Source: Candidatus Vesicomyosocius sp. SY067_SCS001
GTDB taxonomy: Bacteria > Pseudomonadota > Gammaproteobacteria > PS1 > Pseudothioglobaceae
Assembly (NCBI RefSeq): GCF_014706615.1
Contig: NZ_CP054877.1
Span: forward strand, 682,001-746,000
Reading direction: 5' to 3'
DNA length: 64,000 nt
Of the stretch, positions 10,159 to 19,277 are shown one piece after another. The notes beneath the pieces were generated by a model. It saw nothing but the letters and a program-made list of their open reading frames with translations, did not search any database and had not been told where the DNA came from. The translations under genes were made by a program, and so were the position numbers. Each line of letters opens with the position of its first letter. The stretch's first letter is position 1.

Positions 10159-10172
10159 AATGATAATATCAT
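10159..10172 (-). promoter_or_regulatory. Second Fur-box-like palindrome upstream of fbpC
   Basis: AATGATAATATCAT, whose last 13 bases (ATGATAATATCAT) are almost perfectly palindromic, lies 12 bp upstream of the first site and next to the multicopper oxidase stop codon. Paired sites at one promoter are typical for Fur. Confidence 0.5.
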
Positions 10173-10177
10173 ATTAA

Positions 10178-11869
10178 CTAAATTTTACAAAAAGACTTTA
10201 ATGGAATTCTTTTGTTATTATTAATATCTGTCATGACAGTATCAAAATCCTCTGGTTCTACCACCAGAAATTGTCCCATCATTCCTGCGTCTTCATGTTC
10301 CAATATATGACAATGATACATATAAGGGTATTGAGTATCTGCGTAGTGATCAAATTTGGCAACTACTCTTACAGTTTCTTCTGGCATAAGTAGTACGGTA
10401 TCTTTCCAACCACTTTCATTTTCATTTGGCGGTGTTGGATCTGAACCATCTCCTTGTTCTCTATCAAGGATTTGAAATTGAATATCATGAATATGAAAAG
10501 GATGAGTAGTATGTGCACCGTTGGTAATTCGCCAAATTTCAATATCACCTTTTTTAACTACTTCATTAATCACATTCATGTCCATTTGAACACCATTAAT
10601 TAGATGTAACATATACTCACCTTCAAGTACAATACCATTAATAACTTTAAACATGGAAGTGAAAACTCGTTTGTTGATTTTAAAACCACTCATAACTGTT
10701 AATCCAAAATTCCTAGTTTTAATAGCATCTGACTCTTTTAATCGGACTATTTTAGTGAGTTTATTAGGAATTTTTCTAACAACATTAGTACTTGATTTAT
10801 TAACGTAAATACTCATGACATCAAAATTAACTTTATCTAACGTATCTACCGAATCCGACAAACGGCCTGTACCACCTACTTTAAACGGTCCACCAAACTG
10901 ATGACCGTTAAGTTTTTGTTTATCATAATATTCAGCACTAAAACTCTTAAACCGTAAAATTGTATTCTTGCTATTACTCAAATCAAGCAAAATTTCTACT
11001 CGTTCTGCAGGACCTAGCAATACCCTAGTAAGTAAAACTGGTTTTTCTAAAAAACCACCGTCACTAGCAATTTGATAAAACTGAATATCTCCTTCAAAAC
11101 CTAAATTGTAGATTCTTGCATTAGAGCCATTAAGTATTCTTAGTCTAATCACTTGGGCAGGTACATTTAAAATAGGTACATGCTTACCATTTACCAAAAT
11201 TGTATAGCCTTTCATTCCACCTGATTTATCAAAATCACCTTTATTTAAATAAAGCAATTGGGCTTTTTCATCAAACCTCCTATCTTGAATAACCACAGGT
11301 AAATCATCAACGCCATAAGTTTTAGGAATATCTAATAATCTAGAAGTTTCATCATCAATTAAGAAAAAACCTGCCATACCCTTATACACTTGTTCACCCG
11401 TATAACCCTCAAGATGAGGGTGATACCATTGAGTTGAAGCTAATTGATTAATACGCCAACTAGGTTTCCATGTTTTATTAGGTGGAATAATTTGATACGG
11501 ACCACCATCTTCTTTAGCCGGCAAATGCAATCCATGAAAATGTACGGTGGTATTAACTGATAAATAATTAGTTATTTCAAAACCCACATTATCCATATTA
11601 TCCACCCGAATAGTTGGACCTAATAGACTATCACCATAACCTAATACACATGTTAACTTACCTTTAAAAATTTCTGTTGTATTATAATTAATTGAAAATT
11701 TAAATATTCTTTTACCGTTAACAACTATAGGTTTAATAAGTGGCGGAACAATAAAAGATCTGTCTGCATAATCAGGATGAATAAATTTATCAGAATGCTT
11801 ACCACTACAGCCCACTACTAGTGCACTAGTAGACAAAATAGATGTTTTAATAAAATCTCTACGTTTCAT
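10178..11869 (-). CDS. Multicopper oxidase, CueO/bilirubin oxidase-like, exported
   Basis: A 563-residue three-cupredoxin oxidase. The N-terminus MKRRDFIKTS carries a twin-arginine motif, followed by LVVGC, which looks like a lipobox with C21, so it may be a folded, Tat-exported lipoprotein. All copper ligands are visible: HFH at 110-112, HPH at 150-152, HPFHIH near residue 455, and HCHILEHEDAGMM at 519-531, with type-1 copper ligands C520, H525 and probable axial M530. CueO-like enzymes oxidise Cu(I) or Fe(II). There is no methionine-rich CueO insert, which argues for ferroxidase rather than copper-detoxifying activity. The genomic neighbours (imelysins, Fbp importer) point the same way. Substrate is inferred, copper chemistry is well supported. 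Confidence 0.88.
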   Translation of the reverse strand: MKRRDFIKTSILSTSALVVGCSGKHSDKFIHPDYADRSFIVPPLIKPIVVNGKRIFKFSINYNTTEIFKGKLTCVLGYGDSLLGPTIRVDNMDNVGFEITNYLSVNTTVHFHGLHLPAKEDGGPYQIIPPNKTWKPSWRINQLASTQWYHPHLEGYTGEQVYKGMAGFFLIDDETSRLLDIPKTYGVDDLPVVIQDRRFDEKAQLLYLNKGDFDKSGGMKGYTILVNGKHVPILNVPAQVIRLRILNGSNARIYNLGFEGDIQFYQIASDGGFLEKPVLLTRVLLGPAERVEILLDLSNSKNTILRFKSFSAEYYDKQKLNGHQFGGPFKVGGTGRLSDSVDTLDKVNFDVMSIYVNKSSTNVVRKIPNKLTKIVRLKESDAIKTRNFGLTVMSGFKINKRVFTSMFKVINGIVLEGEYMLHLINGVQMDMNVINEVVKKGDIEIWRITNGAHTTHPFHIHDIQFQILDREQGDGSDPTPPNENESGWKDTVLLMPEETVRVVAKFDHYADTQYPYMYHCHILEHEDAGMMGQFLVVEPEDFDTVMTDINNNKRIPLKSFCKI

Positions 11870-11906
11870 AACTATTCTCTTTTAATCTTTGGAACCAAAA
11901 TAATCT

Positions 11907-11950
11907 CATAAAATATGACATAAAATATGACATAAAATATGACATAAAAT
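11907..11950. repeat. 12-nt tandem repeat, about 3.7 copies
   Basis: The unit CATAAAATATGA is repeated perfectly three times (11907-11942) and begins a fourth time (CATAAAAT to 11950). It fills the 83-bp space between the multicopper oxidase start and the stop of the next gene. Copy number is likely to vary by replication slippage and would change the spacing upstream of the oxidase. Confidence 0.9.
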
Positions 11951-11952
11951 TC

Positions 11953-12861
11953 TTACTTTTTTATTTGTTTATAGATAACAATAAAAGGAAATAATAACAA
12001 ATCTTTCAAACTTTTAAAGTTTCTCATCTGTGTTCTTTCTAAGCCAAATTTAATTTTAGTTATATTGTTTGAAAGAATTAATGTACCAAATAAATAGTCC
12101 CAAATTGACAAAAAACCACCAAAATTAGTATTCATATGATTCTTAGAATGATGAATTTGATGTTGTAGAGGAGAGATTAAAAATAGCTCAATCACATTTC
12201 CAAAACCTAGCTTGATATGAGAATGTCTAAGATTAGAACCTAATAATGAAAATATAAAAACAAACAAATTAACACCTAAGATATCATAGATACTCACCAA
12301 ACTGCCAAATAAAAATACAAAAACACCTGTCACAAAACCGATACTTAAAGAATAGCGAAAACCGAACAACAAAAATTCAATAGGATGCACTCGATAAAAC
12401 GTAAGTGGATTTAAAACTTTAGCACTATGGTGTACTTTATGAAACACCCATAGCCATGGCACAAAGTGTAATAAACGATGTAACCAATAACGGGTAAAAT
12501 CACTTAAAATAAACAAAATAAATGTAAATAGCACCATTACTTGTGTATAAGAGAAAGTTTCTATTCTCACAAAACCGTATTGATTTAACAAGACAATATT
12601 AACAAACAATGCAACTTCTTTAGCACTTATGATCACTGGTAATATAATCATAACTCTAAAGAGTATAGAAAAAATAAAATAACTATAATCCAACAAACTA
12701 GAAGGATGTAGCCAAAGTTTTTTTGATAACACAATACGTTTTTGTTCTGGATGAAACTTTAAAAAAACAAACGCAATCATCAATGAACTTAGTAAAAATA
12801 ACCAATAAATTCGCCTATGTGGATCCATTAAGTATTCAAACGGATTAATCTCCATCAGCAT
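11953..12861 (-). CDS. Fatty acid hydroxylase / sterol desaturase superfamily membrane protein
   Basis: A 302-residue integral membrane protein with several hydrophobic spans and the three histidine clusters of the di-iron hydroxylase superfamily: HRLLH (128-132), HKVHH (141-145) and HQIHH (234-238), plus H159 in the sequence YRVHP. Family members use a di-iron centre and oxygen to hydroxylate or desaturate lipids. Here the gene is embedded between a multicopper oxidase and imelysin genes, its start overlapping the upstream imelysin gene by 17 bp, so it is translated within the iron cluster. Whether it modifies a lipid or contributes otherwise to iron handling cannot be told from sequence. 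Its true substrate is unknown. Confidence 0.82.
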   Translation of the reverse strand: MLMEINPFEYLMDPHRRIYWLFLLSSLMIAFVFLKFHPEQKRIVLSKKLWLHPSSLLDYSYFIFSILFRVMIILPVIISAKEVALFVNIVLLNQYGFVRIETFSYTQVMVLFTFILFILSDFTRYWLHRLLHFVPWLWVFHKVHHSAKVLNPLTFYRVHPIEFLLFGFRYSLSIGFVTGVFVFLFGSLVSIYDILGVNLFVFIFSLLGSNLRHSHIKLGFGNVIELFLISPLQHQIHHSKNHMNTNFGGFLSIWDYLFGTLILSNNITKIKFGLERTQMRNFKSLKDLLLFPFIVIYKQIKK

Positions 12862-13810
12862 CTAACACCTTAGAGACAAATCCCAATTTATCCATTAAAG
12901 AGATATAATAAGCTTTCATAAGCCTATTGGTTGATTGATATAAAAGTTTACCTTTATCGTTAATAAAATCAAACTCAGACATATTATTAGCATTAGCAAT
13001 TGAATCATTTAATGCACTAATAGCCTGGTCGATCTCTTTTCTTGCTTTAAATTGACGCGATATATCACCAAAATCTTGATAATCTGGTGAATTAATAACC
13101 TGAACTTGTGTTTCAAGAATAGCTTTAATAGCATTGACACTATTACCACTAGTTGCATACTCTGCTCTATAATTGTTGGGTTTATTCTTAAATTTTTTAC
13201 TCAAACCAGCTACATCACCAACGCGCCACTCTTTAAGTTTATAGGTACCAGCAATTAAAGTATTTAGCAAAATTGCACTAGCATATTGCTCACTTTCAAG
13301 GAATTTTGACTGATACATTTTATAACCATCTAAAATTTCTAACAAATAGTTTTTGATTGACTTAGCAATTATTAACGCCATATTTTTAACTCTCGGATGA
13401 AACAAATCTTTTGTAAAAAGAATATATTCCAAAGCATTAATAGTTTTGTGTGAATACTTATACATAGCATTAAATAGCTCATCATTACTATTAATAATTA
13501 AATCTAATTGAGGTTTAATATCCTCGTTATTCCCATGAAATATATCAATGTATCTTGGTATATCTAAATAATCTTCATTTAAATCACCTAATAAATAAGT
13601 AGTTTCGACTTTTTTCCAACTTGAAACTAAGTTACCAAATTGCATTTTAATTCTTGTAGAATTAGATTGATTAATATCATCAATTAATAGCTCAACATTT
13701 TTAATAGCTAACATAATATTGACAATAATAACTTGGTTAAAAAATTTTTCACCGACTGCGTTTACAACAATCGATACAAACAAAATAATAACAACTAAGT
13801 ATCTCATCAA
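12845..13810 (-). CDS. Imelysin-like periplasmic protein with degenerate motif
   Basis: A 321-residue protein beginning with a hydrophobic export segment (MMRYLVVIILFVSIVVNAVG) and then helical sequence typical of the imelysin (peptidase M75-like, EfeO-related) fold. The family motif GxHxxE is present only as TINALE at residues 123-128: the glutamate stays but the histidine is asparagine, so any metal site must differ. It lies 6 bp downstream of the di-haem protein gene and overlaps the following hydroxylase gene. Pairs of imelysins flanking a di-haem oxidoreductase are a recurrent arrangement in iron-regulated loci. Most likely an accessory iron-binding or docking protein rather than a peptidase. 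Confidence 0.75.
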   Translation of the reverse strand: MMRYLVVIILFVSIVVNAVGEKFFNQVIIVNIMLAIKNVELLIDDINQSNSTRIKMQFGNLVSSWKKVETTYLLGDLNEDYLDIPRYIDIFHGNNEDIKPQLDLIINSNDELFNAMYKYSHKTINALEYILFTKDLFHPRVKNMALIIAKSIKNYLLEILDGYKMYQSKFLESEQYASAILLNTLIAGTYKLKEWRVGDVAGLSKKFKNKPNNYRAEYATSGNSVNAIKAILETQVQVINSPDYQDFGDISRQFKARKEIDQAISALNDSIANANNMSEFDFINDKGKLLYQSTNRLMKAYYISLMDKLGFVSKVLDADGD

Positions 13811-13816
13811 CTTACC

Positions 13817-15184
13817 CTATATCTCATTCAAAAATTGCAATATTTTACCTCTACTACTAACAGGTAAATTCATAAACAAAGTTTTAGACTTACCAGACTC
13901 ACCACCATGCCAAATAATTGCCTGTTCTAGGTTGCGTGCACGACCATCATGCAAAAAATTCTTATTATCTTTAAGTATTAAAGAGACTCTGCCCAATCTC
14001 CACAATGGAGGTGTGCGCCATTCATTACCTAAAGCATCAAATTCTGAACGACCATCTGCTAAATCCTTTCCCATGTCATGTAATAGAAAATCACTATATG
14101 GATATATAGTAATATTAGGCAATAAATAACTTGGAACATGACATTGTGAACATCCTATTTTAGAGAATAGTCTTTGTCCTTGATATTGGCTAATAATAGA
14201 TTTTGGTAGTTTCAAATGTGTCAAATAATAACTAATAGCATTTAATCTTTGCGCTGTTAGCTCATGTTTTTCTCCATCTTTTGATGAATTAATACATTCA
14301 ACTTGCATTAATGTGCACGACTGATGTTCGTAAATAGGATTAGTTAAACCCATATCATTAACAGCAGCATTGGCTGATTGATACTTTACTGTTGGTGCAG
14401 AAGCTTTCCAAGCATAACGACCAATCTCAATTTTATTAGTCTGTTCTGACCAAACCCTATTAGCTTTACCAGAAATACCATCATGATTAGCATCATTAAT
14501 ATCTTCATTAGCTAGAATTTGTTCATCAGTAATTTGTTCTAATAACCCCAAACCCACAAGTGCTGGTGCAATTCTAGCAGAAATAATTGTATTAGGAAGC
14601 AAATCACCATAACCCAATTTCTCTAATTTAACTATTGGTTGTTGCAAACTGATGATAGTGCCATCAGTATAATGAATATTTTTAGTTGAATAATGCACCA
14701 AAGACTTAGCTTCAAAAGGCACACCAGGAACTCCATTAATACTAATTTGAACACCATAATTAGGTTCAGGAATAAAACCAAGTTTAGCTATTATTCCTTG
14801 ATGCTCATCAGTACCATTTGAAGGTATGGATAAGTGTATTACGTGCGACTTATCAACAATATTATTTACTTCAAATACTTTTCCACGACCATTTTTTGCA
14901 TGGCAATTAATACAAGTATTAGCACTAAATAATGGACCTAATCCATCACGTGCTGTTGTTGAACTAGGAGCCTCTACCCAAGGAATACGAAAAAAACTTT
15001 TTCCTAAAATAAACTTATCCAGTTTATCATTACTTAAATTAGGTTGAACTTGCGTAAAAGATTGATTTAACTCGTAAGTTGATAAATTACTAAAATCATT
15101 AGCAAAAACCATTTCCATTAGACTAATAACAAGCAATAGTATGATTAAAACTGCTAAATATTTATAGTTTAATTTCCCCAACAT
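13817..15184 (-). CDS. Di-haem oxidoreductase (DHOR/DUF1111, cytochrome c peroxidase-like)
   Basis: A 455-residue exported protein with an N-terminal hydrophobic segment (residues 8-28) and two c-type haem motifs, CINCH at 91-95 and CSQCH at 345-349. It also has the family sequence near its C-terminus FLHDGRARNLEQAIIWHGGE. This family is annotated as putative thiol oxidoreductase or di-haem peroxidase and is repeatedly found beside imelysin genes. Its start overlaps the end of the upstream imelysin/IrpA gene by 23 bp, so translation is coupled. Haem attachment needs the Ccm system, of which ccmA and ccmB are in this window. A periplasmic redox role in iron uptake is an inference from context. 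Confidence 0.85.
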   Translation of the reverse strand: MLGKLNYKYLAVLIILLLVISLMEMVFANDFSNLSTYELNQSFTQVQPNLSNDKLDKFILGKSFFRIPWVEAPSSTTARDGLGPLFSANTCINCHAKNGRGKVFEVNNIVDKSHVIHLSIPSNGTDEHQGIIAKLGFIPEPNYGVQISINGVPGVPFEAKSLVHYSTKNIHYTDGTIISLQQPIVKLEKLGYGDLLPNTIISARIAPALVGLGLLEQITDEQILANEDINDANHDGISGKANRVWSEQTNKIEIGRYAWKASAPTVKYQSANAAVNDMGLTNPIYEHQSCTLMQVECINSSKDGEKHELTAQRLNAISYYLTHLKLPKSIISQYQGQRLFSKIGCSQCHVPSYLLPNITIYPYSDFLLHDMGKDLADGRSEFDALGNEWRTPPLWRLGRVSLILKDNKNFLHDGRARNLEQAIIWHGGESGKSKTLFMNLPVSSRGKILQFLNEI

Positions 15185-16469
15185 CCATTATATTTCCAAC
15201 TGTTAAATCAATACCATTTGATTTTGCTACATAAATCATTTGATCACCAATGGCTCTTAACTCATTTTTAAGTTTTTTTATTTGCCTAGCTTGAGAATCA
15301 TTCGGACGAATTTGATAATCAAAATGACGGCTTACTTGTGCCAATGTATTCATTTGATTAATTTTAGTATTTACTGATGCAATTAAACCCATTAACTTAG
15401 TCTTATCTTTCATAGCATCAATAAGTGCTACACCATAGTCAAAACTATTATAAGTACCGAACAACAAATTCTTAAAACCTTGAAAATTTTGCGTTATATC
15501 ACGATGTGTATTATCAGAAAAACAACTATGCTCATCTTCTTCAGATGGTGTTAATACTGCTATTGCAATACGTTCATTAGCAAGTTCAGATTTAATAAAA
15601 ATACCTAACCCAGAAAAAATTTGCTTAAGTGCCACCTTTGCATTAATATTCTTAGTCACATCAGAATTTTTACCCAATAATGCTGCTTTATAATTAGTAC
15701 TATCGCCATCTGCCCAAGCCGAAGTTATTGACTCTAAATCAGCAATAATTAGACTTACTGCTGCATTTAAATATTGTTTACGACGATCAGCATTTGCATT
15801 AATCGTATAATCAGTAAGTGCTCTCTGACCTGCTAACAAAGCACCATGAGTTACATTATCTTTTATAAAATTAGCATAATCCTGATCTTGACCCCATAAT
15901 AAAAACTCAATAACGTGATAACCTGTTGCAACATTAGCATAACCACCATTTCCATTAAGCGCTGCTAACACGTCAGAAGTAATTATACTTACATCAATTA
16001 ATAAAGGATTTTCCCCGCCTGGATTAAACATACCTGGGGTGTCAATAATATTACCTGATGTTTTTCTACCCTTGGAATTGGTTATATAGTCAATCATATT
16101 TTCATCTAATGGCCAAGCATTTAATCGCCCTTCTGGTGCCCCATAAGATGTATGCCAACCTTCCTCTACATCAATAGGCCCATTAGACAATCTAAACGCT
16201 TCAGTTTGACCATAAGATTCACGAGCATTCAGCCATGCAGCTTTTGCATTTCCCATTGTTTCTATTGTAGGATTGTTTGTAAAATCTTTCAGTTTTGTCC
16301 CTAATTTTTTGGCATCATTCAGAGCATCCATATAGTTTACAGTTGCAATATTTGCATAAGTGATTAACAACGGATTAATCTCATCTCTACTCAAGAATAC
16401 ACTTGCAGCAGAAATTATCATTACCACTGTTAAACCAAATGAAATCATCAATTTTTTTTGAATTGTCAT
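15162..16469 (-). CDS. irpA: Imelysin/IrpA family iron-regulated periplasmic protein
   Basis: A 435-residue protein with an N-terminal signal sequence (MTIQKKLMISFGLTVVMII) and the canonical imelysin motif GYHVIE at residues 183-188 (G183, H185, E188), followed by FLLWGQD, a hallmark of the IrpA/ICMP branch. IrpA was described in cyanobacteria as an iron-regulated protein, and the related EfeO imelysin binds iron in E. coli. This is the first gene of the minus-strand run that continues through the di-haem protein, a second imelysin, the hydroxylase and the multicopper oxidase. It has a well-placed AAGGAG 10-12 bases before the ATG. No clear Fur box was seen immediately upstream. Confidence 0.87.
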   Translation of the reverse strand: MTIQKKLMISFGLTVVMIISAASVFLSRDEINPLLITYANIATVNYMDALNDAKKLGTKLKDFTNNPTIETMGNAKAAWLNARESYGQTEAFRLSNGPIDVEEGWHTSYGAPEGRLNAWPLDENMIDYITNSKGRKTSGNIIDTPGMFNPGGENPLLIDVSIITSDVLAALNGNGGYANVATGYHVIEFLLWGQDQDYANFIKDNVTHGALLAGQRALTDYTINANADRRKQYLNAAVSLIIADLESITSAWADGDSTNYKAALLGKNSDVTKNINAKVALKQIFSGLGIFIKSELANERIAIAVLTPSEEDEHSCFSDNTHRDITQNFQGFKNLLFGTYNSFDYGVALIDAMKDKTKLMGLIASVNTKINQMNTLAQVSRHFDYQIRPNDSQARQIKKLKNELRAIGDQMIYVAKSNGIDLTVGNIMDVGEIKL

Positions 16470-17238
16470 GTATATTTTCTCCTTACACTTATAAAAATTC
16501 TATAGTTGTTATTATTAACACACAAAAGCGTGTTAATAAACTATAAATTGATTTTTATCTGTCCATTTTATTATTTTCAATAAGATAATTACACCTTATA
16601 ACTGATCAAAAACTATAAGCTAAGACCTAAAAATCATTCAACCTAAACCATTGCCTAAATTAGACCTTAAACGATAAGGATTAGAACTAGCATAACCCGT
16701 TATATCATTTTTAAAATAATTCACGCCAATAACAATAATATATCAACCACTGTATCTGTAATAATATTCATATACTTAATACTATTTATCCTATATATTT
16801 TAATTATAAATATCTACAAAACTACTTCTGCAGACTTGATGCCTGTGTATATTACTATTAATACACCTTCTTTTATTTTATGAAAAGAGTTAATTTCTTC
16901 AAGTTAATAAATGATATCAGTTATTATTTGCATTTATAATAAAATATAAAAATTATGTAATATATCATTTTCTTAGCTATTAAGAAAAAATAAAACCTCT
17001 TAAATACCAAGCTATGCTATTCATTAAATTAATTGCCATAGATCTAGCATTTGGATTTGATTTTATGATTTATATTATTAACAGTACATTTATTACAAAA
17101 TCAAATTTATCTTAAAATTATATAAGCTCTACTTTTGATTTATTTATATGCTATACAGAAAAAAGTATGAATAAATTATTATCACCTCTGGATATATCTT
17201 AACTAATTGCATATTATAAAAATATAACATAAAATAAA
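16470..17238. other. Gene-free stretch upstream of irpA, possible short relic
   Basis: About 770 bp without an intact gene. On the minus strand around 16645-16730 a stretch reads GVNYFKNDITGYASSNPYRL and ends SNLGNGLG, which looks like former coding sequence (perhaps the end of an outer-membrane protein), but it is too short to name. The rest holds promoters for the divergent irpA and the cation transporter at most. Confidence 0.35.
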
Positions 17239-18405
17239 ATGGTCATTATTCATCTTTTTACCACTTTGGATTTAACTAAACGTACTCAAGCCAGTCAAAA
17301 AGTTACTCTTGTAGGTATTGCTGTTGATTTTTTATTAGCCATATTGAAAGTTATTACAGGTTCTATTGGAAATTCTGGTGCTTTAATTGCAGATGGTGCC
17401 CACTCATTTTCTGACTTATTATCTGATGGATTAGTTCTATATGCAACTAAACATTCAACCCTTGATGCTGACGAAGAACACCCTTATGGACATAATCGGT
17501 TTGAAACAGTTGCTATTCTAGGTCTTGCAATTATTTTAACCATTGTTGGTTTAGGTATTATTTTAAATGCAATAATTAAATTAACTAACCATATGACACT
17601 TTCACACAGTGCCTTGCTTTTAAATATTACTATCTTATCAATTTTTTCTAAGGAAGCTTTATATTGGTATACTCTAAAAGTAGCTAATGATTATGAATCT
17701 GATTTATTAAAAGCCAATGCTTGGCATCATCGTTCAGATGCATTATCTTCAATTGTAGTACTAATCGGCATTCTTGGCAGTTTAAATAATTATCCATACT
17801 TAGACAGTATTGCAGCTATCGTTGTGGGTGTTATGATTATTTATATTGCTTGGAAATTAGGTTTAAGTGCAACTAAAGAACTAGTAGACACCTCTATTGA
17901 TGCACAACAAGTAGCAGAATTAAAGAACGCACTAGTACAAATTAATGATGTTAATAGTGTTCATTCTCTACGTACTCGCAAAATTGGACACACTATTTCT
18001 TGTGATGTACACATACAAGTTGATCCTTTTTTAAGTGTTAGCGAGGGACATATGATAAGTATTAGTGTTGAACGTGTAGCTAAAAAATGCTTAAAGAACT
18101 TAAACGATGTAACAGTTCATATTGATGTAGAAGATGATGAAACTAATTCTCCTTACAAAATATTGCCAGAACGTTCAGAAGCATTAGTAATTCTAACTAA
18201 AGCCCTACTTAATAAAAAATACAGCAGTGAAATTAGTCGTATTCAATTACATTATTTAGAAAGTAAAATTCATGTAGATTTTTACTTACCGCTTAAATGC
18301 ATTCAAACTGACAATACTGCTGATAAAATACTCTCTAAATTACAAGAAATTGTTAACAATCTTGATAATTTTGGAAAGATTAAGGTTTATTTTAGCCAAA
18401 ATTAA
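17239..18405 (+). CDS. Cation diffusion facilitator family metal exporter
   Basis: A 388-residue CDF protein with six predicted membrane spans and a cytoplasmic C-terminal domain. The metal site of transmembrane helix 2 is seen as ADGAHSFSDLLSD (DxxxD spacing) and that of helix 5 as HRSDALSS. The N-terminal copy has the conserved GSIGNSGALIADG. CDF exporters swap cytoplasmic Zn(II), Fe(II), Mn(II) or Cd(II) for protons. Helix 2 here has D in the first position where zinc-specific members often have H (HxxxD), so iron or manganese export is possible. C-terminal tail of about 100 residues is longer than FieF. It is transcribed divergently from the iron island, so it may balance that import. Confidence 0.88.
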   Translation: MVIIHLFTTLDLTKRTQASQKVTLVGIAVDFLLAILKVITGSIGNSGALIADGAHSFSDLLSDGLVLYATKHSTLDADEEHPYGHNRFETVAILGLAIILTIVGLGIILNAIIKLTNHMTLSHSALLLNITILSIFSKEALYWYTLKVANDYESDLLKANAWHHRSDALSSIVVLIGILGSLNNYPYLDSIAAIVVGVMIIYIAWKLGLSATKELVDTSIDAQQVAELKNALVQINDVNSVHSLRTRKIGHTISCDVHIQVDPFLSVSEGHMISISVERVAKKCLKNLNDVTVHIDVEDDETNSPYKILPERSEALVILTKALLNKKYSSEISRIQLHYLESKIHVDFYLPLKCIQTDNTADKILSKLQEIVNNLDNFGKIKVYFSQN

Positions 18406-18911
18406 AAGACAACGATAAGTATGTTAATAGCACTTAATAATGTACCTACTACACCCTATCTGGAGTCTTTTAATAATCTCTTCGCACCATAAATAATGCC
18501 TATTCTTTTAACATCGTGTTATTTTTCCCACAATAGTTTTTAATTGAATTAGAAACTATACTCAACTATTACCTTGATAATTTATACCTGTTACTAAAAT
18601 AATAACACCTCGATATACTCAAGTTTAATTACTATATTAAAATTTAAACGATTATAACTCATAAAAAGAACATTTAATGACTATAACATCAGACTAATAT
18701 TTTGAAAAAATTTACTAGATTTATATAAAAATAGTCCTAATATACTCAACCAATATCTATAACCATTAAATTTAAACTTATTAGACTCAAATAAACCAAA
18801 ATCAACCCCTAAAATTTCATTAAAAATATTTAATAATTTTTCTAGGTTTATCTGACACATATTACACCCTTATGATATACTTTTATTTTTTAAATTTTAA
18901 GGATTAAACAA
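18406..18911. other. Gap before trxA with one short minus-strand reading frame
   Basis: Roughly 500 bp. A 59-codon minus-strand frame (18681-18860) opens with MCQINLEKLLNIFNEI and may be the remaining front of a lost gene, but I cannot assign it. A -10-like TATGAT at 18871-18876 lies about 35 bp before the trxA start. Confidence 0.35.
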
Positions 18912-19271
18912 ATGGCAGTATTAGAACTAAATCTAAGTAATTTTGATGAAACCATTCAAAATAATGACATTGTTATACTAGATTTTTGGGCTCAATGGTG
19001 TGGTCCTTGCAAACAATTTGCACCCACTTATGATGAAGTTTCTAACAAAGTAGATAATGTTATTTTTGCTAAAATAAACACCGAAGATGAACAAAAACTA
19101 GCAAGTAATTTTCAAATTCGATCCATCCCTACTCTAATGATTTTCAGAGAACAAATTGAAGTATTCTCTCAACCAGGAGCAATGTCAGGTTCTAATTTAG
19201 AAGATGTTATCGCTAAAGCTAAAGCATTTGATATGAACAAAATACGTGAAGAAATTAAAGAGAAAAAATAA
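18912..19271 (+). CDS. trxA: Thioredoxin
   Basis: A 119-residue thioredoxin with the redox motif WAQWCGPCK around residues 29-37 and the conserved cis-proline segment IRSIPTLMIF. It reduces disulfides in cytoplasmic proteins such as ribonucleotide reductase and PAPS/APS reductase. Length is about ten residues over E. coli TrxA because of a lysine-rich C-terminal helix (AKAFDMNKIREEIKEKK). A good AAGGA precedes the ATG. It is monocistronic here and converges with the minus-strand YffB-like gene six bases beyond its stop. Confidence 0.92.
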   Translation: MAVLELNLSNFDETIQNNDIVILDFWAQWCGPCKQFAPTYDEVSNKVDNVIFAKINTEDEQKLASNFQIRSIPTLMIFREQIEVFSQPGAMSGSNLEDVIAKAKAFDMNKIREEIKEKK

Positions 19272-19277
19272 TTATTA

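Noticed and set aside
13719-14129. 136-codon plus-strand frame opposite DHOR and imelysin genes
   Set aside because: Antisense shadow of two strongly supported genes.
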